Shown: in pieces, positions 40,352 to 48,948 of the stretch
How the letters are laid out: every line of letters begins with the position of its first letter
Position numbering within the stretch: the first letter of the stretch is position 1
DNA from: Pseudomonas sp. GD03944
Lineage (GTDB): Bacteria; Pseudomonadota; Gammaproteobacteria; Pseudomonadales; Pseudomonadaceae
Direction: 5' to 3'
Assembly: GCF_029839275.1 (NCBI RefSeq)
Contig: NZ_JAOCAH010000019.1
Coordinates: forward strand, 22,698-86,697
Length of the DNA: 64,000 nt
The notes under the pieces: generated by a model
What the model was told of the DNA's origin: nothing
Databases searched by the model: none
What the model saw: the letters and a program-made list of their open reading frames with translations, nothing else
Position numbers and translations under genes: made by a program

Positions 40352-41529
40352 ATGACTGACAGGCCCGTATTCAATTCATACACCGTTGCCGATCATCGAT
40401 CGAACGACGTATGGCGCGTGACCAAGCCCACTGAGGCCACGCCGAGTTATGTAACCGAGCTGAATGAAGACGGCGAGCCGATACAGGTGGGCAACGCCGT
40501 GCATATCAGCCAGGAGGCGTTCGACAGATACAGGGATTACAGCGAGTCGCTGCGGGCCGCCAGCACCCACAGCCGTGCACTGGATATTTCCAGCGGCGTG
40601 CGGATGCATGATCCCGATGCACTCAGCGAGGCAGAGAGCAACGCCCTGTTGGAGAGCCTCAGGCAAGACCCGCTGACCCGGACGTTCCGGGACATCGATG
40701 CGCGCTTTCAGGCCATAGACAAAGCGACCCTCGAAGTGCGCGAGACCTCTGCGGGGCTGGCGCAGGCCTACGACAGCCTGATGACGAGCCTCAGCCAGCA
40801 GCGCCCCGATCTCGCCGACAAGGCCTTTGGCTTCAGCGTCAACGCCGAGGGCAGGATCGTCCTGCTCGACACCGATAGCCTGAACGGCGAACAGATCGAT
40901 TACCTGGACCAGGCACTCAACGGCTCCAGCACCCTGGTCCGGCAGGCGAACGATGTCGCCAATGCGCATATCGCCCTGACAGACGCCGAATGGTGGAACA
41001 AGGGCATCATCCTCAACCGCGAGAACTACGCCAGGACCATCGACCTGGGCGCCGACCTCTCCTACCGACGCGCATCCAAGGCCCTGCCTCGCGGCACCGA
41101 CTACATCCCGCCAACCCCCATCAATGTCCAGGATTATTGGCGGCAACAGCTGACCGTGTCGATAGCGCCGTTTTTTGTGAGTTGCTTGAGGGCATGGTTA
41201 CCCGCCGGCTGCGCACGCAATTCGATGCACAGCAGATTACTAACCGGGCAGTAGAAGAGAGGCTGCAGCGAGACCCACTACTCGTAGACTTGATGAGCTC
41301 AAGGATCGGGGAGCACATTCATCCGAGCGTAAGTGGTAGTTTCGCCCGCTACCTAGCAGCAGCTGGCAAGCTTAGTCCTGAGGTGAGAGGTATAACGCTT
41401 GATCTTCTCCGAGTGTTTGGTGCTAAGCAGCGGCTGCCAGTTGCAGGGTATGACGCGATCTCAGACCAATGGCGAACTATACGTGCATCTCTGCTGGACG
41501 CCGTCTCGACCGGGTTAGACCTTATCTGA
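40352..41529 (+). pseudogene. Unknown protein gene interrupted by a -1 frameshift at a T6 run
   Basis: The frame from ATG 40352 codes well for about 270 residues (YTVADHRSNDVWRV start; charged, helical, no signal or membrane segment), but after 41171-41176 (TTTTTT) the codons turn poor and it stops at 41254. The -1 frame continues with good coding texture (FCELLEGMVTRRLRTQFDAQ onwards) to 41529. Joined, the product would be about 392 residues. I do not recognise the family. Base composition falls from roughly 60% to near 52% GC in the second half. Sequencing error, phase-variable homopolymer or true decay are all possible. It converges with the candidate immunity gene. Confidence 0.6.
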
Positions 41530-41554
41530 ATCTGTGGAGTAAAGTTTGTACGAG

Positions 41555-42139
41555 CTATGTACTTGCAAGAGGACAAATTATAATTGAGTCTCCGTCCAGC
41601 GCATCACAAAAAAATAGACTCGCGTTCCCATCTGGCTCTCTTTCATGCTCTACGTCGTTTCTTATGACTCCAAGAATCCGAGTTGAGCGGCCGGCTTTAA
41701 GAAGTCGTGCGACTTCGAGTACTGACTTTTCTAGAATATTTATGAAGATAATAGGATTGCCGCCGATAAGAATATACTCGTAGTTATCTAGGAATTTGTC
41801 TCCAGCTTTGGAGTATCCCGCCTCGCAAAACATAAAGACTAGCTCTTTATTGCTAGATAAGTCTCGAAGAAGATGAGCTGCACCTTCTAGGCAATCAAAT
41901 CTCTCGATCCACTTGCCAGGGGCATTTTCCGGTAAATTCAATAATTTATTTATTGGCGTCTCTGGCGTTGATGCCGCAATTGAGGTGCTGTCGAATTCAT
42001 CAGGAAAGATGATAGTTGCCTCTTGTAAGCTCGGCAGGTCACCGGAATCAAGCAGACCTATTTCCTTGGCAGCGGAGATCCGATCTAAGACATGATCTCT
42101 CCAGACTGCTGAGATGGTAGATATCAGAACATTATTCAT
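41555..42139 (-). CDS. Candidate immunity protein of the RHS toxin
   Basis: A 194-residue soluble protein in clearly AT-richer DNA than the window average, starting MNNVLISTISAVWRDH. No signal peptide or membrane segment is seen; it has a mixed alpha/beta texture with two acidic loops (LDSGDLPSLQEATIIFPDEFD). I do not recognise the family. It starts only 9 bases after the RHS toxin stop on the same strand, exactly where cognate immunity genes sit in polymorphic toxin loci, so an immunity function is inferred from position alone. Confidence 0.55.
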   Translation of the reverse strand: MNNVLISTISAVWRDHVLDRISAAKEIGLLDSGDLPSLQEATIIFPDEFDSTSIAASTPETPINKLLNLPENAPGKWIERFDCLEGAAHLLRDLSSNKELVFMFCEAGYSKAGDKFLDNYEYILIGGNPIIFINILEKSVLEVARLLKAGRSTRILGVIRNDVEHEREPDGNASLFFCDALDGDSIIICPLAST

Positions 42140-42148
42140 ACTTAAGCC

Positions 42149-44881
42149 TTACTGGGGACCCCAACCATTTCCATAGTTATCCCAACGTTTGCCGTTCGGA
42201 TCCGTGTAAGTGACATGAGGATCCTTTCCGGCTGGGTGGGTTCTGTCATCATGAAGTGATTCGCCGGTACTGGGGTTATGCCACGCCCCCTCTCTGGAAC
42301 CTGGCTGCCCCCGACCGCGCCACTCCCAGCCATCACTAGGCGGTTGAGTCGGGTCATTAGGTATGGGTGGGGGATTGTCTGGTTGATCAGCCGACTCATT
42401 GAGTAGCTTGTCACCTATGTACCAACTTAATCCAGCACCTATACCTGCGCCAATGACACCACCGACGAAAGTTCCGAAGCCTGGACATATCGCCGTTCCG
42501 GCCGCAGCTCCAGCTTTTGCGCTAGGTAGGGTAAGAGCGGCGAGTCCTCTAGGGTCTACATATTTAAGAGGGTTCCCCAGCACATATCCATAGGTATTCA
42601 GGCCACCTTTCAGCCCGATCGGATCGCTCTCAACATACCGCCCAGTCTCCGAATCGTAATCGCGGAAGTAGTTGTAATGCAGCCCGGTTTCCTGGTCGAA
42701 GTACTGACCAGGGAAGCGCAGATTGACGTTCAGGCTGCCGACGGCCTGGCCTACGCCAAAGGCATCCGACTGCCATTGCCATATGTTTTGCTGGCTTTGG
42801 CTAGTGGCCAGCCGTGGGGTGTTGAGGTGATCGCTGTGTAGGTAGAACGGTGTGCTACTGGCGATGCCGCCTTGAGCGTTGTAGGTCACGCTGATGCCGG
42901 CAACGGGCAGATTGTCGAGCCAGATATAGAACTGGCCGCTGAGCTTGACCCCTTGAGTGGTAAAGCGCTGTTCACCCAGTAGCTGCCCGCCAGGCCCGTA
43001 TAGGAAGGTGGTAATGCCTTGGGCGCTGATCTTGTGGGTGCGCTGGCCCAGGGCGTTGTAGCGGAAGTCTGCCACGCTGTTGCCGTTGATCTTCACGCTG
43101 GCCAGACGGTTCTGGGCGTCGTACACCAATTCGCGATCAGCCCTGTCCTGGATCAGGTTACCGACGGCATCACTGGTAACGGCCTGGCTGCCGATCTGGG
43201 TGAGGCGGTTGCTGTTGCTCGCATACTGATAAGTGACCGAGGTACCCGTTTGCGGGGTGCCGTTGACGACCGGGTTATCACCTTTTGCCGTGCGGTTGCC
43301 CACGGCGTCGTAGCTGTAGGTTTGCTGGCGGTCGGCTTTCTCTTCTGCGGTCAGGCGATCAAGGGCGTCGTAGGTGTAGTTGAGGTTACCCAGCAGGCTA
43401 CTGTTCAGGCTGGTGATGTTGCTGTTGGCGTCATAGCCATAAGTGCTGTTCCAGCCGGCGACGCTTTGTTCGGTCAGGCGGTAATCCTGATCGTAGGTGC
43501 GGTTCAGGCTGACGCCATTGCCCCAGGTCAGGTCCTTCAGCGGCCCGAAGGGCAGGTAGCTGATCCCGCTGGCTAGGTTGCTGGGTTGGTTGCTTCCCAC
43601 CTGCAGCTGGATATGGGTGACTTGGCCAGCGGCGTTGCGAGGGTAGAGCACACTAAGCCCTACCGGGTAATCGATGCGACTCAGTTGGTTAGCCCCGTCA
43701 TAGGCATAACCCAGGCTGTCGAACTGATCGCTGCCGCTCACATCCACCGAGCGTAATTGCTCGATCAGGTTGCCCCGTGCGTCGTAGGTGTAACCCAGTA
43801 CCCCGGTAGCATCCTGCACAGCAGTGAGGCGTCCGACGCCCTTGTTGCCGTCGGCGGTCATGTCGTAGTGGTATTGCACGTTCAGCGCTGGTGTGGCCGG
43901 GTACTGGCGGCCAGTCAGGCGATTGAGGGCGTCATAGGTGTAGGTGGTAACTACGCCCCGGGCGTCGGTCTTGCTGATGACATTACCGGCGGCATCATGG
44001 CTGAACGTGGTAGTGCCACTGTCCGGGCTGATCTGTTTGGTGAGGTTGCCGAGTCCGTCGTATTCATAGCGCGTAATGATCCCGCGCGGATCCTGCACGA
44101 GGGTCAGATTATCCTGGGCGTCGTAATTCAGCGCTGTTGTGCCGCCGAGCGCATCGCCGCTGGCCACCAGGCGATCGAGCGCGTCGTAGGCTTGGGTCGA
44201 GCTGAACTGGCGCGGGTTGGTCGTACCGGTCGGATTGTCGTTGAGGTCGTAGTGGTAGCGGTTGGTTTGCCCCGCAGCTCCCACCGAGCGCAACAAGCGG
44301 CCCAGTTCGTCGTATGTCCACTGACGCTGCTGGGTGAGGCTATTGGAGGCATCCTTCAGGCGTTGGGCGGTTCGATTGCCCATGGCATCCAGATCGTATT
44401 CGACCGTTTCCCCTTGATTGTTGCTGATTGCCGTCAGACGACGTGCACCGTCCCAAGTGTAAGCCTGCCAGCTGCCATCTCCACGGGTGACCTTGGTAAT
44501 CAGCCCCACCGCATCATGTTCGAAGCTAGTGGTACTGCCCGCTGTACTGATCGAGGCCAGCCAGCCTTGCGGTGTATAGCTCAGACTGCTCGTTACGTTG
44601 TTGGCATCGATGACGGTCTGCGGGTTGCCGTAGATATCGAAGTTCGACAGCTGGGTCACGTGTCCCAGGGCATTGGTAACGGACGTCAGCCGACCTTGGG
44701 CATCGTAACTGTAGGTGGTGACGTCCGAGACATCGGTCCGCGGGCCATCGGCCGTTTCGACTAGGCCAAGGTTATTGTAGCTGTAACTCCAACTACGATC
44801 GGCAGACTGGGCGGACGACCAACCGAGGGCGCCGACAAGCGCGAGCGACAGTACGCTAAGGCGATACAAAGTGGGTTTCAT
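42149..44881 (-). CDS. RHS-repeat polymorphic toxin, C-terminal polypeptide with Ntox37-like domain
   Basis: A 910-residue secreted protein. Its own signal peptide (1-26, SLALVGALGWSSAQSAD) is followed by about 25 YD repeats (YDAQGRLTSV-type) forming an RHS shell, ending at the core-terminal motif DPIGLKGGLNTYGYVLGNP and DPRGL at residue 780. The 130-residue tail has a glycine-zipper membrane-like segment (GFGTFVGGVIGAGIGAG, ~821-838), a proline-rich linker, then GWEWRGRGQPGSREGAWHNP and TGESLHDDRTHPAGKDPHV, matching the bacterial polymorphic toxin type 37 pattern (predicted nuclease). AGAAGGAACT precedes the ATG. Seventeen bases separate it from the upstream RHS half gene. Confidence 0.85.
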   Translation of the reverse strand: MKPTLYRLSVLSLALVGALGWSSAQSADRSWSYSYNNLGLVETADGPRTDVSDVTTYSYDAQGRLTSVTNALGHVTQLSNFDIYGNPQTVIDANNVTSSLSYTPQGWLASISTAGSTTSFEHDAVGLITKVTRGDGSWQAYTWDGARRLTAISNNQGETVEYDLDAMGNRTAQRLKDASNSLTQQRQWTYDELGRLLRSVGAAGQTNRYHYDLNDNPTGTTNPRQFSSTQAYDALDRLVASGDALGGTTALNYDAQDNLTLVQDPRGIITRYEYDGLGNLTKQISPDSGTTTFSHDAAGNVISKTDARGVVTTYTYDALNRLTGRQYPATPALNVQYHYDMTADGNKGVGRLTAVQDATGVLGYTYDARGNLIEQLRSVDVSGSDQFDSLGYAYDGANQLSRIDYPVGLSVLYPRNAAGQVTHIQLQVGSNQPSNLASGISYLPFGPLKDLTWGNGVSLNRTYDQDYRLTEQSVAGWNSTYGYDANSNITSLNSSLLGNLNYTYDALDRLTAEEKADRQQTYSYDAVGNRTAKGDNPVVNGTPQTGTSVTYQYASNSNRLTQIGSQAVTSDAVGNLIQDRADRELVYDAQNRLASVKINGNSVADFRYNALGQRTHKISAQGITTFLYGPGGQLLGEQRFTTQGVKLSGQFYIWLDNLPVAGISVTYNAQGGIASSTPFYLHSDHLNTPRLATSQSQQNIWQWQSDAFGVGQAVGSLNVNLRFPGQYFDQETGLHYNYFRDYDSETGRYVESDPIGLKGGLNTYGYVLGNPLKYVDPRGLAALTLPSAKAGAAAGTAICPGFGTFVGGVIGAGIGAGLSWYIGDKLLNESADQPDNPPPIPNDPTQPPSDGWEWRGRGQPGSREGAWHNPSTGESLHDDRTHPAGKDPHVTYTDPNGKRWDNYGNGWGPQ

Positions 44882-44898
44882 ATCAGTTCCTTCTGAGA

Positions 44899-46434
44899 TC
44901 AGTGTGGAGTCACAGTTTGGCTGATCTGCCGTCCTTGGGGGTCATAGGTGTAATTAGTAGTTTGATGTGGTTCTACAACTGCTATTGGCGCGAAAAAATC
45001 TGAGTGCCAAGTTGTCGTAATCGTTCGCGCTTGCGGCGTACCTGAGGCTTCCGTTCTTGATGACTCAAGACCCCGCGTATTGTAATCGTAGGTAGTAACA
45101 TAGCCTTTGTTATCAGTTTTGCTTTTCAGCAATCCTCTGGTGTCATATGTAAAGGCCGAATTGCTACTAGGGCAATTCGCTGAAGGCTGACCTTCAATCG
45201 CTACAACGTGCCTCACGCCCTGAATATTTTGAAACCGATAAGTCGTCTTCTTCCCAAGTTCATTAGTGATTGTAGTCGAGCCATCTGAATTGTATGTCAG
45301 TGTTATTTTTTCCACTGCGCCGGCATGTTCGCTACTGATGGCTCTCCCCTGAGAGTCATATGCCCATGTTGCATAACGAACGCCGCTTTCGTCGGTTATC
45401 CCGGTTAAAAATCTCGGATATGACGTATTCTCATAATGAAATGTTCTGTTTTGTGTAGCGCTCGACTGTACTTTTGTAAGGCTAATTAACCTAGAAACAT
45501 TGTCATAGTTATAGGTGACTGAGGTGCCTGCGGTATTCATCGTGAGAGGCTGCCCACGATCATCTTGAGTAAGTGTTAGCGTGTGGCCGAAATCGTCAAC
45601 GACCGTTACCGTAGATGAGCTATATGAGAGCGCATGCGTCTGACCCTGAGGGCTTGTAGTTGAAATTAGCCTCCCGAGATTATCGAATTTGAAGCGCTCC
45701 TGAGCTGGAGAGAGATAGATCCAGTTAGTCCCATCTTGAGAGATTTTTCCGAGCTCGCTAAGTTCGGATGTTATAGTACTTCCACTTACAGTGAATCGTG
45801 ATTCGTTTCCATCGCGTTTAACTAGCGTCAGCGTATTTGCTGAAATTCTTAAGCGAGCCGAGTAATTGTGGCGCCAGTACCCGTCCACGCTGTTGTAGCT
45901 GCGGGAAAAGCGTATTGGATAAATCCCCATCCCCGTATAATCACTCTCTTCTTGATATTTGTTGCCGATGGCTATGTTGATAGGGTTGCCTTGTGCCTTG
46001 CCGGGTGCATCGCAGGTCAGATTGTCTCCAGGGTTGCCTTTGTTCTTGTTAAGAGTAATGTCCGGCGAGTACATAACAGTCATACTGTCGTTCGCACTAC
46101 ATCCCCCTACGCTGCCTGTAACAGAAAGGAAATTTAGTCCCGGCCTTAGGGTGACAGGAGCACCTCGAGATTGTAGAAACGTAACGGCTGCCGTGAATGA
46201 TCCGGAATAATTGAAGAATGCTGCTCCGTTCAACGTCGCAGTGACGGTACCAGCATCCCCTTGTGATGCGTCTGCACCGCCCTGTCCAAAAACAGTGATG
46301 CTTGGAGTATTTACCGTTGCGCCATTAGCGGGAGATGTAAATCTCAGCGTGCATGATCCATACGCTGCTTGGGCGAGGATAAGTAGGCTCGTAACTGCCG
46401 CAATACGCGCTAACCGCATAGATGTGCTCTCCAT
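44899..46434 (-). CDS. RHS-repeat protein, N-terminal polypeptide of the split toxin
   Basis: A 511-residue secreted protein: signal peptide (about 1-26, RLARIAAVTSLLILAQAAYGSC), a beta-rich N-terminal domain (RFTSPANGATVNTPSITVFGQGG), a DUF6531-like start of the RHS region (NPINIAIGNKYQEESDY, IYPIRFSRSYNS), and about eight YD repeats. It ends in mid-repeat series (YDPQGRQISQTVTPH), without the core closing motif or toxin tail. The next gene resumes the repeat series after a new signal peptide, so the usual single ~1400-residue protein is present as two. Lower GC than flanks. In the minus-strand order it is transcribed first. Confidence 0.82.
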   Translation of the reverse strand: MESTSMRLARIAAVTSLLILAQAAYGSCTLRFTSPANGATVNTPSITVFGQGGADASQGDAGTVTATLNGAAFFNYSGSFTAAVTFLQSRGAPVTLRPGLNFLSVTGSVGGCSANDSMTVMYSPDITLNKNKGNPGDNLTCDAPGKAQGNPINIAIGNKYQEESDYTGMGIYPIRFSRSYNSVDGYWRHNYSARLRISANTLTLVKRDGNESRFTVSGSTITSELSELGKISQDGTNWIYLSPAQERFKFDNLGRLISTTSPQGQTHALSYSSSTVTVVDDFGHTLTLTQDDRGQPLTMNTAGTSVTYNYDNVSRLISLTKVQSSATQNRTFHYENTSYPRFLTGITDESGVRYATWAYDSQGRAISSEHAGAVEKITLTYNSDGSTTITNELGKKTTYRFQNIQGVRHVVAIEGQPSANCPSSNSAFTYDTRGLLKSKTDNKGYVTTYDYNTRGLESSRTEASGTPQARTITTTWHSDFFAPIAVVEPHQTTNYTYDPQGRQISQTVTPH

Positions 46435-46586
46435 AGCTAGATTGTCCTTATGACTGTTGCTAAGTCATCGTGATGATTGAGCGTAGCGACTGGCGGGACA
46501 TTTTGTGACTATGAGTATGCGCAAGTGTATCTGTATGTTTCTGCTGGGTTGGGCGCAGGCAGAGACCCTTAGCCTAGAGCGGCTGT

Positions 46587-46877
46587 ATGAATCAATCTGT
46601 AGCTCTTGCGCAGCAGATTGCTGACTTGGCACAGAGCTTAGCGTTGAGCTCAGCTTTGCTGCTGACGGCGGGGTTTATGAGTGTTGTGCTTCCAAGCTTC
46701 GATGAACAGACTTCAAAAGCGGTTGCTCACCATCAAAAATGGTATGGACTATGGACACTTCCGACACACGGACAGATGCTTCTAAAGCAGGGCTTACAAG
46801 CGATGTCCATAATGACCCTACTAACCTGTAGGTGGCGTTTAGACTTCACGATTAATGGGTTGCCCTTGATTATGTAG
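46587..46877 (+). CDS. Hypothetical small protein
   Basis: A 96-residue frame from an ATG with only a weak ribosome site, starting MNQSVALAQQIADLAQSLALSSALL, with one moderately hydrophobic stretch. It lies in AT-richer DNA between the RHS genes and the DUF1348 operon, on the opposite strand to both. No family recognised; it may be a chance ORF or a remnant of an earlier mobile element. Confidence 0.25.
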   Translation: MNQSVALAQQIADLAQSLALSSALLLTAGFMSVVLPSFDEQTSKAVAHHQKWYGLWTLPTHGQMLLKQGLQAMSIMTLLTCRWRLDFTINGLPLIM

Positions 46878-46890
46878 CCACTCGATGACC

Positions 46891-46940
46891 GCTTCTGGCC
46901 GAAAGCAGTCTCTGGCGCCATGCAGCTACCGACCAGAAGC
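46891..46940. repeat. Imperfect inverted repeat (GCTTCTGGCCG type)
   Basis: GCTTCTGGCCG at the left and CGACCAGAAGC at the right are inverse copies with one mismatch around a 28-base centre. Similar intergenic sequences recur in gamma-proteobacteria; here it lies at the right edge of the RHS locus and may mark a small non-autonomous element. Confidence 0.35.
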
Positions 46941-46957
46941 TGACCCGTATGAAAAGT

Positions 46958-47002
46958 CAAAAAAACACTACCCCAGATCCTTAGTAACCAAAGATCTGGG
47001 GT
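46958..47002 (-). terminator. Intrinsic terminator of the TetR/DUF1348 operon
   Basis: A 10-bp perfect inverted repeat (ACCCCAGATC / GATCTGGGGT, 46970-46979 and 46993-47002) is followed on the minus strand by AGTG and seven T. It ends 12 bases after the DUF1348 stop. Confidence 0.88.
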
Positions 47003-47013
47003 GGCAGGTGTAT

Positions 47014-47490
47014 TTAAAGACCCAGTTCTGTCAGGCCTGGGTGATCGTCAGGACGACGCCCCAGTGGCCAGTGGAACTTGCGCTCGCTTTCCTTGATAGG
47101 CATGTCATTGATGCAGGCGAACCGGCGGTGCATCAAACCATCTGCTTCAAATTCCCAGTTTTCGTTGCCGTAAGAGCGGAACCAGTTACCTGAGTCATCG
47201 TGCCATTCGTAGGCATAACGCACGGCAATACGGTTGTCGGTAAAAGCCCAGAGTTCTTTGATCAGGCGATAGTCCAGCTCTTTTTTCCATTTGCGAGTGA
47301 GGAAGCCTTTGGCCTCTTCGCGGTTGGTCGCGAACTCGGCGCGGTTACGCCATTTGGTGTCCTGGGTATAGGCGAGCGATACCTTTTCGGCGTCGCGACT
47401 GTTCCAGCCATCTTCAGCGAGTCGTACTTTTTCAATCGCACTTTCACGAGTGAAAGGAGGAAGTGGCGGGCGAGTTTGGGCATTGGACAT
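47014..47490 (-). CDS. DUF1348 (NTF2-like fold) protein
   Basis: A 158-residue cytoplasmic protein with the DUF1348/nuclear-transport-factor-2-like pattern: EKVRLAEDGWNSRDAEKVSLAYTQDTKWRNRAEF, then WKKELDYRLIKELWAFTDNRIAVRYAYEWHDDSGNWFRSYGNENWEF (landmarks W-x-N-R-x-E-F and the paired beta strands). Members form a small-ligand cavity; activity is unknown. It follows a TetR regulator gene (62 bp upstream, same strand) and has its own terminator. GGAGGTACTACC lies directly before the ATG. Confidence 0.9.
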   Translation of the reverse strand: MSNAQTRPPLPPFTRESAIEKVRLAEDGWNSRDAEKVSLAYTQDTKWRNRAEFATNREEAKGFLTRKWKKELDYRLIKELWAFTDNRIAVRYAYEWHDDSGNWFRSYGNENWEFEADGLMHRRFACINDMPIKESERKFHWPLGRRPDDHPGLTELGL

Positions 47491-47552
47491 GGTAGTACCT
47501 CCAAGTAAAGTTGGATCGATTGGTTGAATTGGCGTATGTGGAACTCAGGCCC

Positions 47553-48122
47553 TTAGCGAGATGCCTGTTTTAGCAGTAACTGCGCAACGTCCTTTGCGCT
47601 GTCGGCGGCGCTGTAATCGCCCATCACGCGTGCAGTGGTGATGGCGCCTTCGACCAGTACCAGCAACTGTTTAGCCAGCACCAATGGTTGCTCGATATTC
47701 AATTGCTCGGTCAATTCGAGTATGTAATTCAACAACTTTTGCTTGTGCAGTTTTGCGAGTTGGCGAATAGGGTCGTCGGGGTCGCCAACTTCGCCGGCCG
47801 TATTGATGAATGCACAGCCACGGAACCCATCTGATTCGAACCAGCCTTTGAGTACCGTGAACATGTTCAGGATGCGATCGTGCGGGTTATCCGCTTTGTC
47901 GCATTCAGTGCTGAACCAATACATCCAGCGTATATCGCGTGCTTTCAAGGCGGCTTCTGCCATTTCATCTTTGGTTATGAAATAGCGATAGATACTTTTC
48001 CGGGATACACCTGAGGTCTTCACCAGAAGGTCCATGCCTGTGGCGTGGATACCATTCTGATAAATCAGTTGCTCGGCAGTTGCCAGGATCTTTTCTCGGG
48101 TATCAGCGGGCGCGTTGTTCAT
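47553..48122 (-). CDS. TetR/AcrR-family repressor
   Basis: A 189-residue repressor with the TetR helix-turn-helix at residues 8-55 (TREKILATAEQLIYQNGIHATG, then LLVKTSGVSRKSIYRYFITKDEM) and a helical C-terminal ligand and dimer domain with a conserved GFRGCAFINTAGEV segment found in the YcnC/Rv-type subgroup. It precedes the DUF1348 gene and probably represses both. A perfect 12-bp palindrome, GAACGATCGTTC, lies 39-50 bp upstream of its start. GC is lower than the core genome, as with the neighbouring RHS genes. Confidence 0.9.
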   Translation of the reverse strand: MNNAPADTREKILATAEQLIYQNGIHATGMDLLVKTSGVSRKSIYRYFITKDEMAEAALKARDIRWMYWFSTECDKADNPHDRILNMFTVLKGWFESDGFRGCAFINTAGEVGDPDDPIRQLAKLHKQKLLNYILELTEQLNIEQPLVLAKQLLVLVEGAITTARVMGDYSAADSAKDVAQLLLKQASR

Positions 48123-48569
48123 GTTGGAGGCCAGTCGTCGTTGTGCGTGAATCTAAGGTAGAACGATCGTTCTCCTCGGTCAAGCGCCATTTTAAAAATC
48201 CCGGATGAACGGAGGTGGGCGGATAGTTGATGGCTGTGGATACAAGCGGTCGGGGAGGTCGGTTATCAGCAGCGAGCACCCACGCCTCTGCGTACGGCTT
48301 GCCTAACCAATCCGCACGGCCCTATAGTCCGTCCCGTCGCTGCCAATTCAGCGGCCGGGTGTGGAAGCCCGTTCAAAGCAAAAGGCGCATAGGCGCCACC
48401 GTGACTTCGCAGGCGCTTTTTTTGTGCCTGCGATTTGTTATGGCGGCTGTGCGCGGGAGGGTTTCGGCCCTACCGGGTTCCTTTTGCCCCGGTCTTCCAC
48501 ACCTGCGTACAGTCGCCACCCTTCATGTGGAAGTGAGGGAGCGACTTTTCAGCAAAAGGAGCTCTACCG
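48123..48569. other. 447-bp gap with TetR operator and a hairpin leader
   Basis: The left end holds the TetR operator. Its right half holds a hairpin, GCAGGCGC-T7-GTGCCTGC (48409-48431), and a short direct repeat GGCGC, about 140 bases before the DUF3077 start. Leaders of this kind are common in front of small DUF3077 genes of Pseudomonas. No coding sequence was accepted. Confidence 0.5.
48161..48172. promoter_or_regulatory. TetR operator candidate
   Basis: GAACGATCGTTC is a perfect 12-bp palindrome, flanked by A/T and C on the two sides, 39 bp before the TetR start codon. This is the position and symmetry expected of the repressor's own operator. Confidence 0.65.
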
Positions 48570-48893
48570 ATGACGGATCATCATTCCCCGCACCCCAGTC
48601 CCTGCACCCTGCCGCCTCTTCACGCGGTGCGAACCATCCACACCCCTTTTCACCCGATCAACACCGCCCGCCAGCCCTTGTTCGCCGTGCAGCCCGATGT
48701 GCCGTTGGCGGATGCGTTGGACAGTGCATATTGCCTGCTGGATGTGGCCGAGGGGCTGACGCTTCGGCTGGGCGAGCCGGGTGCTCCGGATCGCGAGCAG
48801 GTCGGGCATGCCTGCACCTACCTGGTGGAGATGGCCAAGGCCACGGTGCGCGCGTGCATCGAGGGGCTGGAGCAGGCGTCGCTCCCGGGGTGA
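48570..48893 (+). CDS. DUF3077-type small protein
   Basis: A 107-residue protein with an N-terminal histidine/proline-rich region and a C-terminal helical hairpin: LFAVQPDVPLADALDSAYCLLDVAEGL and HACTYLVEMAKATVRACIEGL. This is the DUF3077 pattern, a family common in Pseudomonas, usually of 80-110 residues and of unknown function. AAAGGAGC lies 7 bases before the ATG. It stands alone, with a hairpin-bearing leader upstream. Confidence 0.8.
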   Translation: MTDHHSPHPSPCTLPPLHAVRTIHTPFHPINTARQPLFAVQPDVPLADALDSAYCLLDVAEGLTLRLGEPGAPDREQVGHACTYLVEMAKATVRACIEGLEQASLPG

Positions 48894-48948
48894 GCCGGGC
48901 GGCCTCGTGTCCCTGCTGGAACAGTTACTGCTGTCGGTGATGCGCGTG

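Noticed and set aside
41160..41190. Programmed -1 ribosomal frameshift at the T6 run
   Set aside because: The P-site codon would re-pair poorly on GTT, and no pseudoknot or upstream Shine-Dalgarno enhancer was evident; an indel in the T run is simpler. Kept only as a frameshift finding.
42149..46434. DNA repeat array in the RHS genes
   Set aside because: The repetition is at protein level (YD repeats); the DNA copies are diverged and do not form an exact tandem array.
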